A stretch of DNA of 64,000 nucleotides from Phoronis australis (Eukaryota; Phoronida; Phoronidae). The stretch lies in assembly GCA_002633005.1 (NCBI GenBank), contig NMRA01000303.1, positions 226,512-290,511 on the forward strand. The letters run 5' to 3'. Shown one piece after another: positions 50,449-59,999 of the stretch. The position numbers and the translations under genes are program-made. The number at the start of each line of letters is the position of its first letter. Position 1 is the stretch's first letter. The notes under the pieces were generated by a model. The model did no database searches. It was given only the letters and a program-made list of their open reading frames with translations, and was not told the DNA's origin.

Positions 50449-50591
50449 TGCAGTATCTTGATTGCGTTTAGTGTACTTGTTCGACACTTGGTGTCTCTGG
50501 TGTGGTGTAGCTAAGCATGTTGGGTAATAAAACATGGTTGTTGTCAGACGCGGCTAGTTTTCTGTCTGACTTTACTAACCAAGTTACCGCA
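50449..50591 (+). repeat. 5' LTR of the Mag-like element
   Basis: 143 bases, TG...CA ends, differing from the 3' LTR by only a few bases (GATTGCGTTTAG versus GAATGCATTTAG, one A fewer in the A-run, and a C/T in GACG(C/T)GGC). Confidence 0.93.
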
Positions 50592-50624
50592 TATTTATTG
50601 GCGACGAGGATACTTTTGATCAGA

Positions 50625-52117
50625 ATGGCAGTCCACGGTGCTCTGTCTTATTTTGACCAAGCGGTGGAATCATGGCAATCGTATGTGAAACGTTTAAAGT
50701 TTTATTTCCTGGCGAATGACATAATAGACACAATGATCAAGAAGCGCGCCATTTTCCTGACCTCGTGTGGATCGGAAACCTACCAGTTGGTGAGGAACTT
50801 AATCCAACCGTCTAAACGAGAGAATAAGTCGTATTCTGAGCTTCTTGATGTGTTAAAAATCACTATTCTCCTACACCTAACCCCATTGTTGCGCGATATA
50901 AATTTAATTCCGCAAAACGGGAGAAAGGGGAGAAAATGTCAAATTTTATCAGTAGGTTGCAGGAGTTGGCAGCACATTGCAATTATGGCAACACCCTGGA
51001 GGACATGCTACGAGATCGGCTTGTGTGTGGGGTTGAGAACTTTGAAATTCAAAAGCGGTTGTTTGCAATTAAAGGATCTAACCTTCTCCAAGGCCCATGA
51101 GATATGCTCAAGCATGGAAATGGCAGTAGACAATGCTAGGGATTTAGGCATTGGTCAGTCTCCAACCTCAAGTGTGAACCATGTGCATCACAAACCACAG
51201 CAACAGAAACGCCCCAAGCCGTGTTTTCGTTGTGAAGGTCAACACTACCCAGACAAATGCGGATTCAAAGACGCGGAATGTCATGGATGCCACAGAACGG
51301 GACACATTCAACGGAAATGTCCAGACCGTTCTGTACCTTCGAAATCGTCGAAACCGAAATCGAAAACCAAACGTATGAATCATGTGTCAGCGGACAATGG
51401 CTCCTTGTTAAATAGTTTACATAATAAGGGTAAGTTTGAGCTACCTGTGAAAACATGCAGTAATGTATGTGTGGATGGAAATCCTATGCAATTTGAGCTT
51501 GATACTGGCTCTCCTCGAACAATTGTAACCCAAAGGCCGTTTGATAGTCATTATTCATGTGCAAAACCCAAACTGAGNNNNNNNNNNNNNNNNNNNNNNN
51601 NNNNNNNNNNNNNNNNNNNNNNNNNNNNNNNNNNNNNNNNNNNNNNNNNNNNNNNNNNNNNNNNNNNNNNNNNNNNNNNNNNNNNNNNNNNNNNNNNNNN
51701 NNNNNNNNNNNNNNNNNNNNNNNNNNNNNNNNNNNNNNNNNNNNNNNNNNNNNNNNNNNNNNNNNNNNNNNNNNNNNNNNNNNNNNNNNNNNNNNNNNNN
51801 NNNNNNNNNNNNNNNNNNNNNNNNNNNNNNNNNNNACGTTTTTGATTGAGCTGGATGATGGACGTGTCCTGAAGCGCCATGTTGATCATATTGTTCATAG
51901 CATGAAACCAGATCGTGAACTGAAATCAGATTCATTCATTAGTGCTGACTCTAAGGATTTTGTGTTTGTAACAGACACTAGTGTTAATAATTCTGTTGAT
52001 AAACCTTCAGATCAGGGTATCGTGCCAGATGTGGTGAACAATATACCGCCAACCGGGACACCAGTTGTTCGTCGCTCACAACGGACTGTGAAGGCTCCTG
52101 ATAAACTTGACTTATAG
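50625..52117 (+). pseudogene. gag-pol of the Mag-like element, frameshifted and gapped
   Basis: Likely start at ATG 50625 (MAVHGALSYFDQAVESW). The open frame is maintained, but between about 50880 and 51070 the gag-like reading lies one frame away, so two compensating shifts are present. Zinc knuckles CFRCEGQHYPDKC and CHGCHRTGHIQRKC (51219-51320), then protease FELDTGSPRTIV near 51490-51530. After the N run (51578-51835) comes FLIELDDGRVLKRHVDHIV, typical of the end of Mag integrase, then a Ser/Asp-rich tail and a stop at 52117. Not functional as assembled. Confidence 0.85.
51578..51835. other. Assembly gap (258 N) inside pol
   Basis: Run of N between the protease and the integrase tail. 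The family normally has roughly 2.5-3 kb here. Confidence 0.99.
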
Positions 52118-52187
52118 AACACTTTGACTCTTGTGTTTAGTGTGTAACTCATAAGTAGAGTTAAGTTTAGGCTTAGGAAGGGAGGGA

Positions 52188-52331
52188 TGCAGTATCTTGA
52201 ATGCATTTAGTGTACTTGTTCGACACTTGGTGTCTCTGGTGTGGTGTAGCTAAGCATGTTGGGTAATAAAAACATGGTTGTTGTCAGACGTGGCTAGTTT
52301 TCTCTCTGACTTTACTAACCAAGTTACCGCA
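52188..52331 (+). repeat. 3' LTR of the Mag-like element
   Basis: 144 bases, directly after the purine tract and directly before the ATGAT duplication. Confidence 0.93.
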
Positions 52332-52484
52332 ATGATGTATACCAATGGTGCCGCTTTTTAGTTATTTTATAGATACGACATATAAACTATAAACTCTGTC
52401 GTGTTTTTCCCGAAGCCTTGCTTTTAATTGGTAACACCCTGCAGATCCTGGGAATATTTAACGTAGCATCAAACCTCCGTTATG

Positions 52485-52487
<3 letters not shown>

Positions 52488-52550
<63 letters not shown>
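52488..52550 (+). repeat. GT microsatellite
   Basis: Uninterrupted (TG)n of about 63 bases, 150 bases after the LTR element. Confidence 0.97.
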
Positions 52551-52552
<2 letters not shown>

Positions 52553-54061
52553 CTCAAATTGGTCCTTAGTTAAAATAGATGTGGTTTCTGGGCTTGAAAA
52601 ATTGAAATCTCGTTATTTCTTGAGACCAAGCTCGTGAAATTACAGGTAGCGGCGTGACTTGAAAATTTATGGAGCTTATTCGGTACACATAGCTAACTCT
52701 TAGTTGTTCCCGAGTCCATGGATTACTTCTAAACTGAATAAAGAACAAGACAAGATTCCGTTTACAACGATAAGTGACCTGAATCAAAACTTGTCAATTT
52801 GACGGAAAACACAAGTATAATGCCACACTAATTGCGGCTCCAAAATTACGATCATTGGCCTACATTTGAAGGAGGCTATTTGCGGAAATTTTCTCTACGA
52901 GTGGTTATAGTGCGAATGTGCTCTAATACAATCACCCCACACGGATACATACGTCCGAGGTGTTCATATACGACAATGGTGCGCCGTTCAGAATGGCGCC
53001 TTTTCACGTGCACTCCCAATTTCCATTCAAAGGCTGCCTTTTTCGTAAACTTCCCCGTGAGGATTCACAAAGTTAACGAGTCAATATACCACCTGACCCA
53101 CAACAAATTGCAACAAAAGGTTTTACAGTAGTTTTATGATCTACTGGCTATTTTTATTAACAGGAAAAATGACTACCAAAATCTGACCACCGGAAATGGG
53201 TTAAAACTGCGTCATTTTCAAGATGGCCGCCACGACGTTTAGAAATCACCAAAAATAGGTATAACTTCTTCAATAATTGTGATAGAGACTTAATTTTTGG
53301 TTCTAGTCTATGGTTTTAAGGAGTGAGCAACTCACTGGTGTGCTTGCTTGAAATTAAGATATGATCAGTATTTGATATGAAATTCAAGATGGTGGCTAAA
53401 ACCCTAGAGCGAAAAATCACTATTTATCCATTAATTTGGGTGGTCAAAAATAACGTTTCGAATTTTAACCTTTATTTTTTCGAAAGACCTTCATTGAAAT
53501 TGCACAAAATTTTGTACATGTGCATATCAATTCATTATCCGTACACCATAAAAACATAATGATACACTGTGCTTTCGCTCCAGGACACGAAAGATACTTT
53601 GTAACTCAAAAAAGTCAATGCCAAATTAGACTACATCATTATACAAAGTGACATCATCAAGGATGGTGACACTTGGCAATCAATTTACTCAGGTGTATAT
53701 TTTCAAGGGTTGTGTCATAAAAATATTTTGTCAGTTGGGTGCTATATTTTGCGAAGTAAAGATGGTATTTTCAAGTGCTGAGAACGAGTTAATTGGGGTT
53801 AGTTACAACATGTTTTACACAAAGTCCTGATTGCGGTCTAATGTACTACAGCGTTTGGAATGCACTGACAGAGAACGTGAACCAAGGTATAGGCTGTGCT
53901 ATGCTCTATAACTTAAACCAGCAAAACTTCTTTACTTAAAAGACATTTCAGTATCTGAACACCAGGTTCCAGTAAAGTATTTATTCGTCGACGGGACGCA
54001 TGGACGATTAAGTTACATTTTCATGCAAGAATACTGTGTTCATTACACGTACTGCCTCCGT

Positions 54062-54400
54062 TCAACCCTCGTCAGAGTCTTCAAGTTCCTCAGAAACTTG
54101 ATTTAGCGGATTTTCACAAAAAGTCGCTAGCCACAATCCACATGTAGATGTACATACAAGTCCATTCTTTCTGCAGCTGCAACGGGGCGTACTACAAGCT
54201 GTGGTACCGTTGCAGTGTATCACCTTTAGGAATGTCTGGTGCAGCATTCATGGCAGTTATAATGGGTACGAATTGATTGCATTCTAGTCTCCAGTCCCAG
54301 TCTAAAGGATCCAGGTAATTTGCCACGATTGGGCACGATCCTTGACGTGTGCTTCCTGTACTGAAACGTATCTTTTTTCGCGTTTTTGGCTTTCTTTCGT
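54062..54400 (-). pseudogene. CXC (tesmin/TSO1-like) cysteine-cluster fragment
   Basis: On the - strand one frame gives LDPLDWDWRLECNQFVPI and NAAPD (about 54310-54230). A shifted frame continues with TFLKVIHCN, then CSTPRCSCRKNGLVCTSTC (54186-54130) and an acidic tail ending SEELEDSDEG at 54062. The spacing C-x4-C-x-C-x6-C-x3-C is that of a CXC repeat. I recall this W-x-W...VP...PAPD...CXC arrangement from multicopy invertebrate proteins of unknown, perhaps mobile-element, origin. The frameshift and a missing later Cys mark it as decayed. Confidence 0.55.
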
Positions 54401-54477
54401 GGAAAAGCAAAACCACCGAAAAATTTCGTATGGCAACATCTTTGCCCAAAACAAAAAACAGTCTGGTGACTTTACAC

Positions 54478-54545
54478 AACTCACAGGGATGGTCAACTCA
54501 CAGGGATGGTCAACTCACAGGGATGGTCAACTCACAGGGATGGTC
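54478..54545 (+). repeat. 17-base tandem repeat, 4 perfect copies
   Basis: Unit AACTCACAGGGATGGTC repeated four times without change, followed by AACTC. Lies just upstream (on the - strand) of the CXC fragment. Confidence 0.97.
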
Positions 54546-55148
54546 AACTCGAAAGTTTTCAGTCTGCAAATGATGCCAACTCTCCTTACAAACAGACATT
54601 CAGTCGCTTTTGTGTGTATCTTTAACCGTTTCCGGATTAGGTTTGAAAAAAAATTGCGAGCCTGTACCAGTAACAAAATGAGTTGCGTTTTGTAGACGCA
54701 ATAATCTCGAGAAAAAGCAAGACCACGCGAAATCACGCAAACGAAAGTTTAGTGTCTTACGGATATCGGCTTTGGACCTTGCTAGCCAATGGTTGGTCGG
54801 TGAGGTTGGGATGTTGACTTGTGGGATCTAATTCCGTTTCCAAAAGCGAAAATTCCTTGCTTCAAGAGTGTTTTGGGCCAACGGAATAAAACCCTATTCC
54901 AATGGGTGAGGGATTGCGAACATTCGCTGTTCATTATAGATTTAGAGAAGAAACAAAAATATTTAAAGCTGCTATAAAACCACGTCCTGTTCAAGAAGTG
55001 AATTTTTGAGTTGATCAATCAACGCTTTGAAATTAATTTCAACTTGTTCATTACTCATGCGAGACGTAAGTTCTATATTTGAAACCATACCGTACTCGGC
55101 GTACAAAATAACACGCCGTCATAAGACAACGTATGGAGTCTGCCTCCC

Positions 55149-55281
55149 GTTCAGTAACGCTAGGACCTCGCTAAAAAGCAAAACTTCTCGAGATGAGATA
55201 TTGCCGTGTACTTTAAATGAGAACACGTGACTTTGGCTAGATTTTCGCAAAGTCTTAGCGTAGGTCCTAGGTTTACTGAAC
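55149..55281. repeat. Palindromic MITE-like element, copy 2
   Basis: Inverted orientation relative to copy 1: GTTCAGTAACGCTAGGACC to TAGGTCCTAGGTTTACTGAAC, with TTTAAATGAGAACACGTGAC inside. The similarity to copy 1 continues a few bases past each end (GCCTCCC and GGCGAGC). Confidence 0.65.
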
Positions 55282-56190
55282 GCTCGCCAAGTCTCAATCA
55301 ATAACGAAGTGTCAGTTCTTTCGAAGCTCTAATTTGACAGTTTGAGATGAATTTCATCACGGTAAGTAGCCTAAATCGAAAGTTGGTTTTTGTAATGGAT
55401 AGCAGATGTAAGGTATTAAAAACTGCGGCACTATCCTGTTAGTGCTTTCAGATTATGAGTGTACGAGTCCGAGGAATACCGGTAAGCGGAACGCCTATAA
55501 AGCTATAGACTTGAACTCGGTAAAAGTAAATTTCGATTATTTTCTGAAGCTCGAAATCGGTAGAATTCTCTTTAAGACTTTATTCAATTTTGTCATTGAG
55601 TCACGTGATAATTAATCGTTTAGTCAGATATTGTAAGCGAAAGATACATTCATAACGGTAACAACACAACATCAATAACTTCACCCACGCCAAATTTCAT
55701 TTGGCTAATAGTCAAGATGAAATCAGTATTTCGCACTATCGTGGTCATAGCTTCTAGATATTTTTTCATTTCTTCTTAATTTTTTCCTAAAAATCATAAG
55801 AGCACCAGTTTTTAAAAGCTCCTGAAGCGGAAGTGAGCAATGTCAAAAACAATTTCTATTCAGCGTTTGGAAGAACTATCAGAAAGTTTCACTCGAATTG
55901 AATCTGACTAATCTGAACTATACATGTATTAATGATGTTTCGAAGTGAAACAAATTGTAATATTTTACCAAGGATTCACCGAATCTTAAATAGCCATAAA
56001 CATTCAGATATCGCTATATAATTATTGACGAGCACGACTCGATACATCTTGAATGAACTCGAAATTTTTTCGAAATTTTCTCGCAAAGGCGTTGTGATAA
56101 GATGAAACGCACAAGAAGACTTCTTGACAGTAACAAAGGAGGCATCAAAACGATAAATAATCTTAACTTCTTTTAAGGCATTAAATTAAA

Positions 56191-56233
56191 CACTAGCCGT
56201 TACCCGTGCTTTTCGCACGGGTAACAGCTAGTG
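56191..56233 (-). mobile_element. Helitron-like 3' terminal hairpin
   Basis: CACTAGCCGTTACCCGTGC (56191-56209), a 5-base loop, and GCACGGGTAACAGCTAGTG (56215-56233) form a 19-base stem with one mismatch. Read on the - strand it ends GCACGGGTAACGGCTAG|T: a GC-rich hairpin, a short spacer, CTAG, then T, as at Helitron 3' ends. The matching TC 5' end was not found, and the + strand reading also ends CTAG|T. Confidence 0.5.
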
Positions 56234-56737
56234 GGAAACGCCGAGCCGGGAGGGAAATAGCTCACCTAAGAGTGAACCGATTGTTCATCGCAAGAGACAG
56301 GAATACTTCTTGAAGAGACCGTGTTCAAAGCTTCAAGCATAATTCCTGTCACTGTCAGATTTTAGTAGGCAAGCTGTGCGACTGCGGGATTCTTTCCCCA
56401 TGCAATACAAATTTCTTTCCAATGAGAACATTTGACCCTGCCGTAACACAAAGTACGGTTATTAGATATTACTCTTTTAAGTGAAAACTAAGAATGCATT
56501 TAAAATATCGTATAGCTCACTACAAAAGTTGCATCATAAATGTACATACTGAGGTAGAAAGCCAGCTAGCTGTATGAAGACTATGCGTCAACATACAGCT
56601 AGGTAGCCGTGTGTAGACTGCTCCGTCGCACAACAACACAACCCAGGTGCTCAGCTCTTCACCTCGTCTGAAACTTAAAGCTAACAACCTGCAGGGGTGC
56701 ATGCAGAATCTTGGAATGAACCAACATTCACCTTGCC

Positions 56738-56843
56738 TGTTACAGCCGTTGACAGATGTAAAAAATCTAATAAACGTTATTTTTCGTAATGTTACAGCCG
56801 TTGATAGAAGTAAAAAATCTAATAAACGTTATTTTTCGTAATT
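56738..56843 (+). repeat. 53-base tandem duplication
   Basis: Two near-identical copies containing GTTACAGCCGTTGA and AATAAACGTTATTTTTCGTA. Confidence 0.9.
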
Positions 56844-57289
56844 CTTCGCCTTTTGTAACAAAGGAAAATCTGCCCGACCGTCGTTTTGAAAACAGTGCAT
56901 ACTCGCGACACGCGCACGTACGCGCCATTTCCTAAAATTTTGCGATATCTCTAGAGAGTTTGTTCTGAAATTGGGTTTTCTGGTATTTAAATAGTAAAAA
57001 CTTGTAAAGAAATGAAACCACTTCCGATTTTTACGACATGTACCAGGGTACGCAACCTCACAGTTGATTGAAGATCATGGAAATTGCCCAATAGGTGACG
57101 CAATGGAGCCCAAAAGCGCATCGCAATTTTAGCAGCAGAATAAGTGAAGAACGCCAATTTTCCAACCCCCGGGTAAATAATTTAGTTTACTCAAGGAAGA
57201 CTAAAAATTTTTAATAAGGCATCATTACTTTTGGCGGCGACAGGCCCGATGGTACGCCACAGAAGCCGGAGGGAGTGATATCAAGCAGA

Positions 57290-57340
57290 CGGAGTGACGT
57301 CACCCAGGCCGTTGAGCCGACCGACTGACGTCACCAGGCC
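57290..57340. promoter_or_regulatory. Two palindromic CRE-type sites
   Basis: TGACGTCA at 57295-57302 and again at 57326-57333, 31 bases apart, each within TGACGTCACC...AGGCC, in a locally GC-rich stretch (57240-57500). Possible CREB/ATF binding. No gene start is evident nearby. Confidence 0.35.
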
Positions 57341-58162
57341 AAGGCCATTACGAAACTGGCCACCCTCCCTCCGCGACCGCAAAAAACAGCCCGAGAGAAA
57401 AAAATAGAACACCTCAAATCCAAATAGGGGGCCGGTGCAATACCTGGGACCAAGGGGGGTGCCGAAACGGGCACAACGAAGGTCTGTAGTGAAGCGGAGG
57501 AGACGGAGTATGTGCAAACGATGCATTTTATATAACAAATTTATATAATAGATATTATTTAAATACGTTTTAAATGCTTCAAAGTCCTCTTATTTGTTAT
57601 ATTTGACATATCCAGAACTTTAAGGTTTCGCTACATTCGATGTAAACCATCAACTATTAATAATCAATATTCGAAGGAATATTTTTGAGAGCTTCGTCTT
57701 TTTAGTTCCAAAAAGAAAATAACTAAACCAAACAAAGTTTCTTAATCGAGCCATTTGGTATAATGATGAGTTGAAGGTCTTTGAAAAGCATTTTTGATAA
57801 AAATTGGTTTTAACTGAGAATTTCACTAACTACTGAATCACATTCCTTAAATGTCGTAATACTTAGTATGGTTATCTTGTAATGAACTGAATAGAGTAAA
57901 ACAGCATGTTTTCTGTAGTGCACAAATATCAAGTCAAATGTTTCATTTTTCAAATGTGAAAATATTGATTTGTACTTAACTGTACACTTAGAACGTTCTT
58001 AAAGGAGAATGCCACCCGATTTAATTAGTCTTTTTTACCGTCTTAATCGGTCTATATCCACATCGCCTCGCATACGGTCGACCTTACCTTGCCAAGAGGT
58101 GTCGCGTTAACATGTGAGGAAGGTGAGAAACGACGCAGCGACGTCGGTGTTTCATTTGCAAA

Positions 58163-58477
58163 GTGAATGCCGCTATGTTGCAGTGCATCGTTCCCGCTTG
58201 TCCGAACTATGCAGCTGCGAGGAAAGCGGGTATATCGTTTTTTCGACTTTCCCGAGAGTCCGAAATGCTTAGGAAGTGGTTCATGGTAGTGAAGAATGAA
58301 ATGTACGCTGTAAATACATGTAGCAAGTATGAGGCCGTGAAACATTTCCGTGTCTGTGGCCTGAAATCGTCGACAGTGAGTCTGACGAATGCCGGCATAC
58401 CAAATATCTATCCGTTGCCTGAGCTTGTTCATGGCGCCTCTCTAGTATTTCTTCATCACTCCGGTTCGAACTGGTAG
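58163..58477 (+). CDS. THAP-domain open frame, 104 codons, zinc ligand His replaced by Tyr
   Basis: MNAAMLQC starts the frame. Cys8 and Cys13 (QCIVPACPNY), then ISFFRLSRESEMLRKW with the invariant Trp39, then CSKY with Cys53, and GIPNIYP (Pro80) as the usual AVPxxF-like end. The fourth zinc ligand should be His three residues after Cys53 but is Tyr56, a CAT-to-TAT type change, so zinc binding is doubtful. A strong donor-like GTGAGT at 58375 lies inside. No partner domain follows, so this may be a lone exon or a decayed copy. Confidence 0.55.
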   Translation: MNAAMLQCIVPACPNYAAARKAGISFFRLSRESEMLRKWFMVVKNEMYAVNTCSKYEAVKHFRVCGLKSSTVSLTNAGIPNIYPLPELVHGASLVFLHHSGSNW

Positions 58478-58557
58478 TCCGCCGTGAAACTTAACGATAC
58501 ACCTGCAAAGTCTTCGTTGGACGAGCTCTCGTCTAAGTCGGGATTGCGAATTGCCAT
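58456..58557 (-). CDS. Short acidic open frame ending in YQFEPE, opposite THAP
   Basis: ATG at 58557 (- strand), 33 codons: NPDLDESSSNEDF acidic stretch, then TADYQFEPE and TGA. One base out of frame it would continue RSDEEILERRH, which suits this acidic family, so a frameshift is likely. Resembles the N-terminus of P2X7-C-like invertebrate proteins by motif only. Tail-to-tail with the THAP frame, as at 39.6-40.1 kb. Confidence 0.35.
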   Translation of the reverse strand: MAIRNPDLDESSSNEDFAGVSLSFTADYQFEPE

Positions 58558-58868
58558 GTTGACGTTTGTTACTGAGCGTTCTGTTTCAAAATGAATTATT
58601 CTCACCCTCACCAATACTTATATAAAACTGAAACAAAGTATGTCTCATTAGATGCAGTTTGTAATTCCTTTGGAGTGTTCGTGAGTGCAAATGATTTGAG
58701 AAGCCAGCAATGAATAAATCACTGCGTTACCGGCGTTAGGTGATAAAACTAATTGACCGGACACTGAGTCCGTGTGAGCTCATGCTAATTCAGTGCTTGC
58801 TGTTGTAGTTGTGAAATAATAACTCGATTTCTATCCCACGGCCAGGTGTTAGGGGAATCTTTATTTAC

Positions 58869-58901
58869 ATTTACATTATTCAAATAATGATTGTAAATGT
58901 A
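58869..58901. repeat. AT-rich hairpin
   Basis: CATTTACATTATT and its inverted partner AATAATGATTGTAAATG form a near-perfect hairpin. Confidence 0.5.
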
Positions 58902-59104
58902 CAACTTCTGCTCTGACGGTTCTGTGACCAAAGCGGAACCTGATATCGCGGCCTCCGACGAGTAAGTAGATTTGCAGTTTCGTGGCTAATTCACCAACAT
59001 AATCACGTGCACATTACTTATTTAGCTCACTAGTATAGCATTTTCTTGACTGAAAGTTTAGTTTCCAACTTTGGCTGGTTAATGTTCGTGATGTCTTCAG
59101 TCCG

Positions 59105-59210
59105 GTCGCGACGGGCGTGATCGGGTTCCGGGCCACTGGCTGGGATAACGAGTCAGTCTGACCGCGACGAGCCTGGTCGGGTTCTGAGCCACTGGCCGGG
59201 ATGTCACGTT
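59105..59210 (+). repeat. About 55-base tandem duplication
   Basis: Two diverged copies of GACGGGCGTGATCGGGTTC...GCCACTGGC(T/C)GGGAT, next to the LTR-like segment on its internal side. Confidence 0.7.
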
Positions 59211-59595
59211 TTTCCCCGTGTGTGGGTGGGCGCAGTTTGTTACAGACCGGTGCTAGCTTTCGGTGCGAAGATTGACTGAAGACTGGCTCGAGTTAATCCT
59301 TAAGCCTACTCAAACAAAACGTCCGACGTAATGTCTGTTTATGCTCCAGCCAGTGCTGCGAAGCCTTGACTTGTGTTGAATTTCTGAGATACTTCCAGCA
59401 ACTGTTACACTCGTTGATTCAATAACCTGCTGTCTCTATGGCTGGCTCTCTATTGACTATCGCTGTAACTGCTGATTCTCTTCACTGCAACTCAACTGCA
59501 GTTCTCCTGATAAACTTACTTGAACTGACTTGATCTTCTCCTGAACTGACTTGATCTCCTTGGACTCAACTGACTAACACAAACCCGTGCTTGCG

Positions 59596-59603
59596 TATTT
59601 ATA
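59596..59603 (-). promoter_or_regulatory. TATA box
   Basis: TATAAATA on the - strand, directly downstream of the heat-shock-element cluster. Confidence 0.55.
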
Positions 59604-59616
59604 GCCTAATGCATTG

Positions 59617-59822
59617 TTCTGGAACTTTTCATCATTTCAAGCACATTCTAGAACTTTCCAGAATCTACCCAACCCAACCATTCTACAAACATGTACTACT
59701 CTCTAGAATATTCCGGACTGCATTAATCGCTGTCATGCTAGAGTCTTCTAGAAAGTTCCACACCATACTGTAGTAAACAAATTACATCATCACTGTTCTG
59801 ACCTCAGTCTTCTAGAAAGCTC
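59617..59822 (-). promoter_or_regulatory. Cluster of heat-shock elements
   Basis: TTCTAGAACTTTCCAGAA (59646-59663) is four perfect alternating TTC/GAA units at 5-base spacing. TTCTAGAAAGTTC (59746-59758) has three perfect units. CTCTAGAATATTCCGGAC (59701-59718), TTCTAGAAAGCTC (59810-59822) and TTCTGGAACTTTT (59617-59629) are near-perfect. The nearest lies 14 bases from a TATA box. This is HSF-binding architecture by sequence. Confidence 0.7.
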
Positions 59823-59999
59823 CACAATATTTTGTAGTGAACAAATTACCTCATCACTGTACTTAACTCAGGGGTCATGCCAATCAAACAGAATAACAAA
59901 ACAAAACAATGCAACTAAAATACTGTCAGACTATATTCCGACACGGGATAACAAGCGTTTTGTGTGTTTAGAACTAAAAAAAATCACAAGTCTAATAAG

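Larger units (their letters stand above)
50449..52331 (+). mobile_element. Mag-like Ty3/gypsy LTR retrotransposon with most of pol in a gap
   Basis: LTRs at 50449-50591 and 52188-52331 are nearly identical, begin TGCAGTATCTTG and end ACCGCA, and are flanked by the 5-base duplication ATGAT (50444-50448 and 52332-52336). A candidate primer-binding site TGGCGACGAGG starts at 50599, and a purine tract AAGGGAGGGA precedes the 3' LTR. Internal frames give gag, two zinc knuckles, the protease start, and, past the N gap, the integrase C-terminal tail. The 258-N gap cannot hold the missing RT, RNase H and integrase if its size is real. Confidence 0.92.
59238..59943 (-). mobile_element. LTR-like segment with heat-shock-element promoter
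   Basis: Read on the - strand it begins TGTCGGAATATAG (59943) and ends CTGTAACA (59238), TG...CA ends typical of an LTR, followed by TGCGCCCACCC, loosely like a gypsy primer-binding site. A TATA box (TATAAATA, 59603-59596) lies mid-segment, and heat-shock elements occupy the 210 bases upstream of it. The flanking 5-mers do not match, and no gag follows, so it may be one LTR of a lost element, or instead a real heat-shock promoter with a leader. Confidence 0.45.

Noticed and set aside
59238-59943. Complete solo LTR
   Set aside because: The 5-base flanks do not match and LTR-internal-like repeats follow, so a clean solo LTR is not supported. Kept only as an LTR-like segment.
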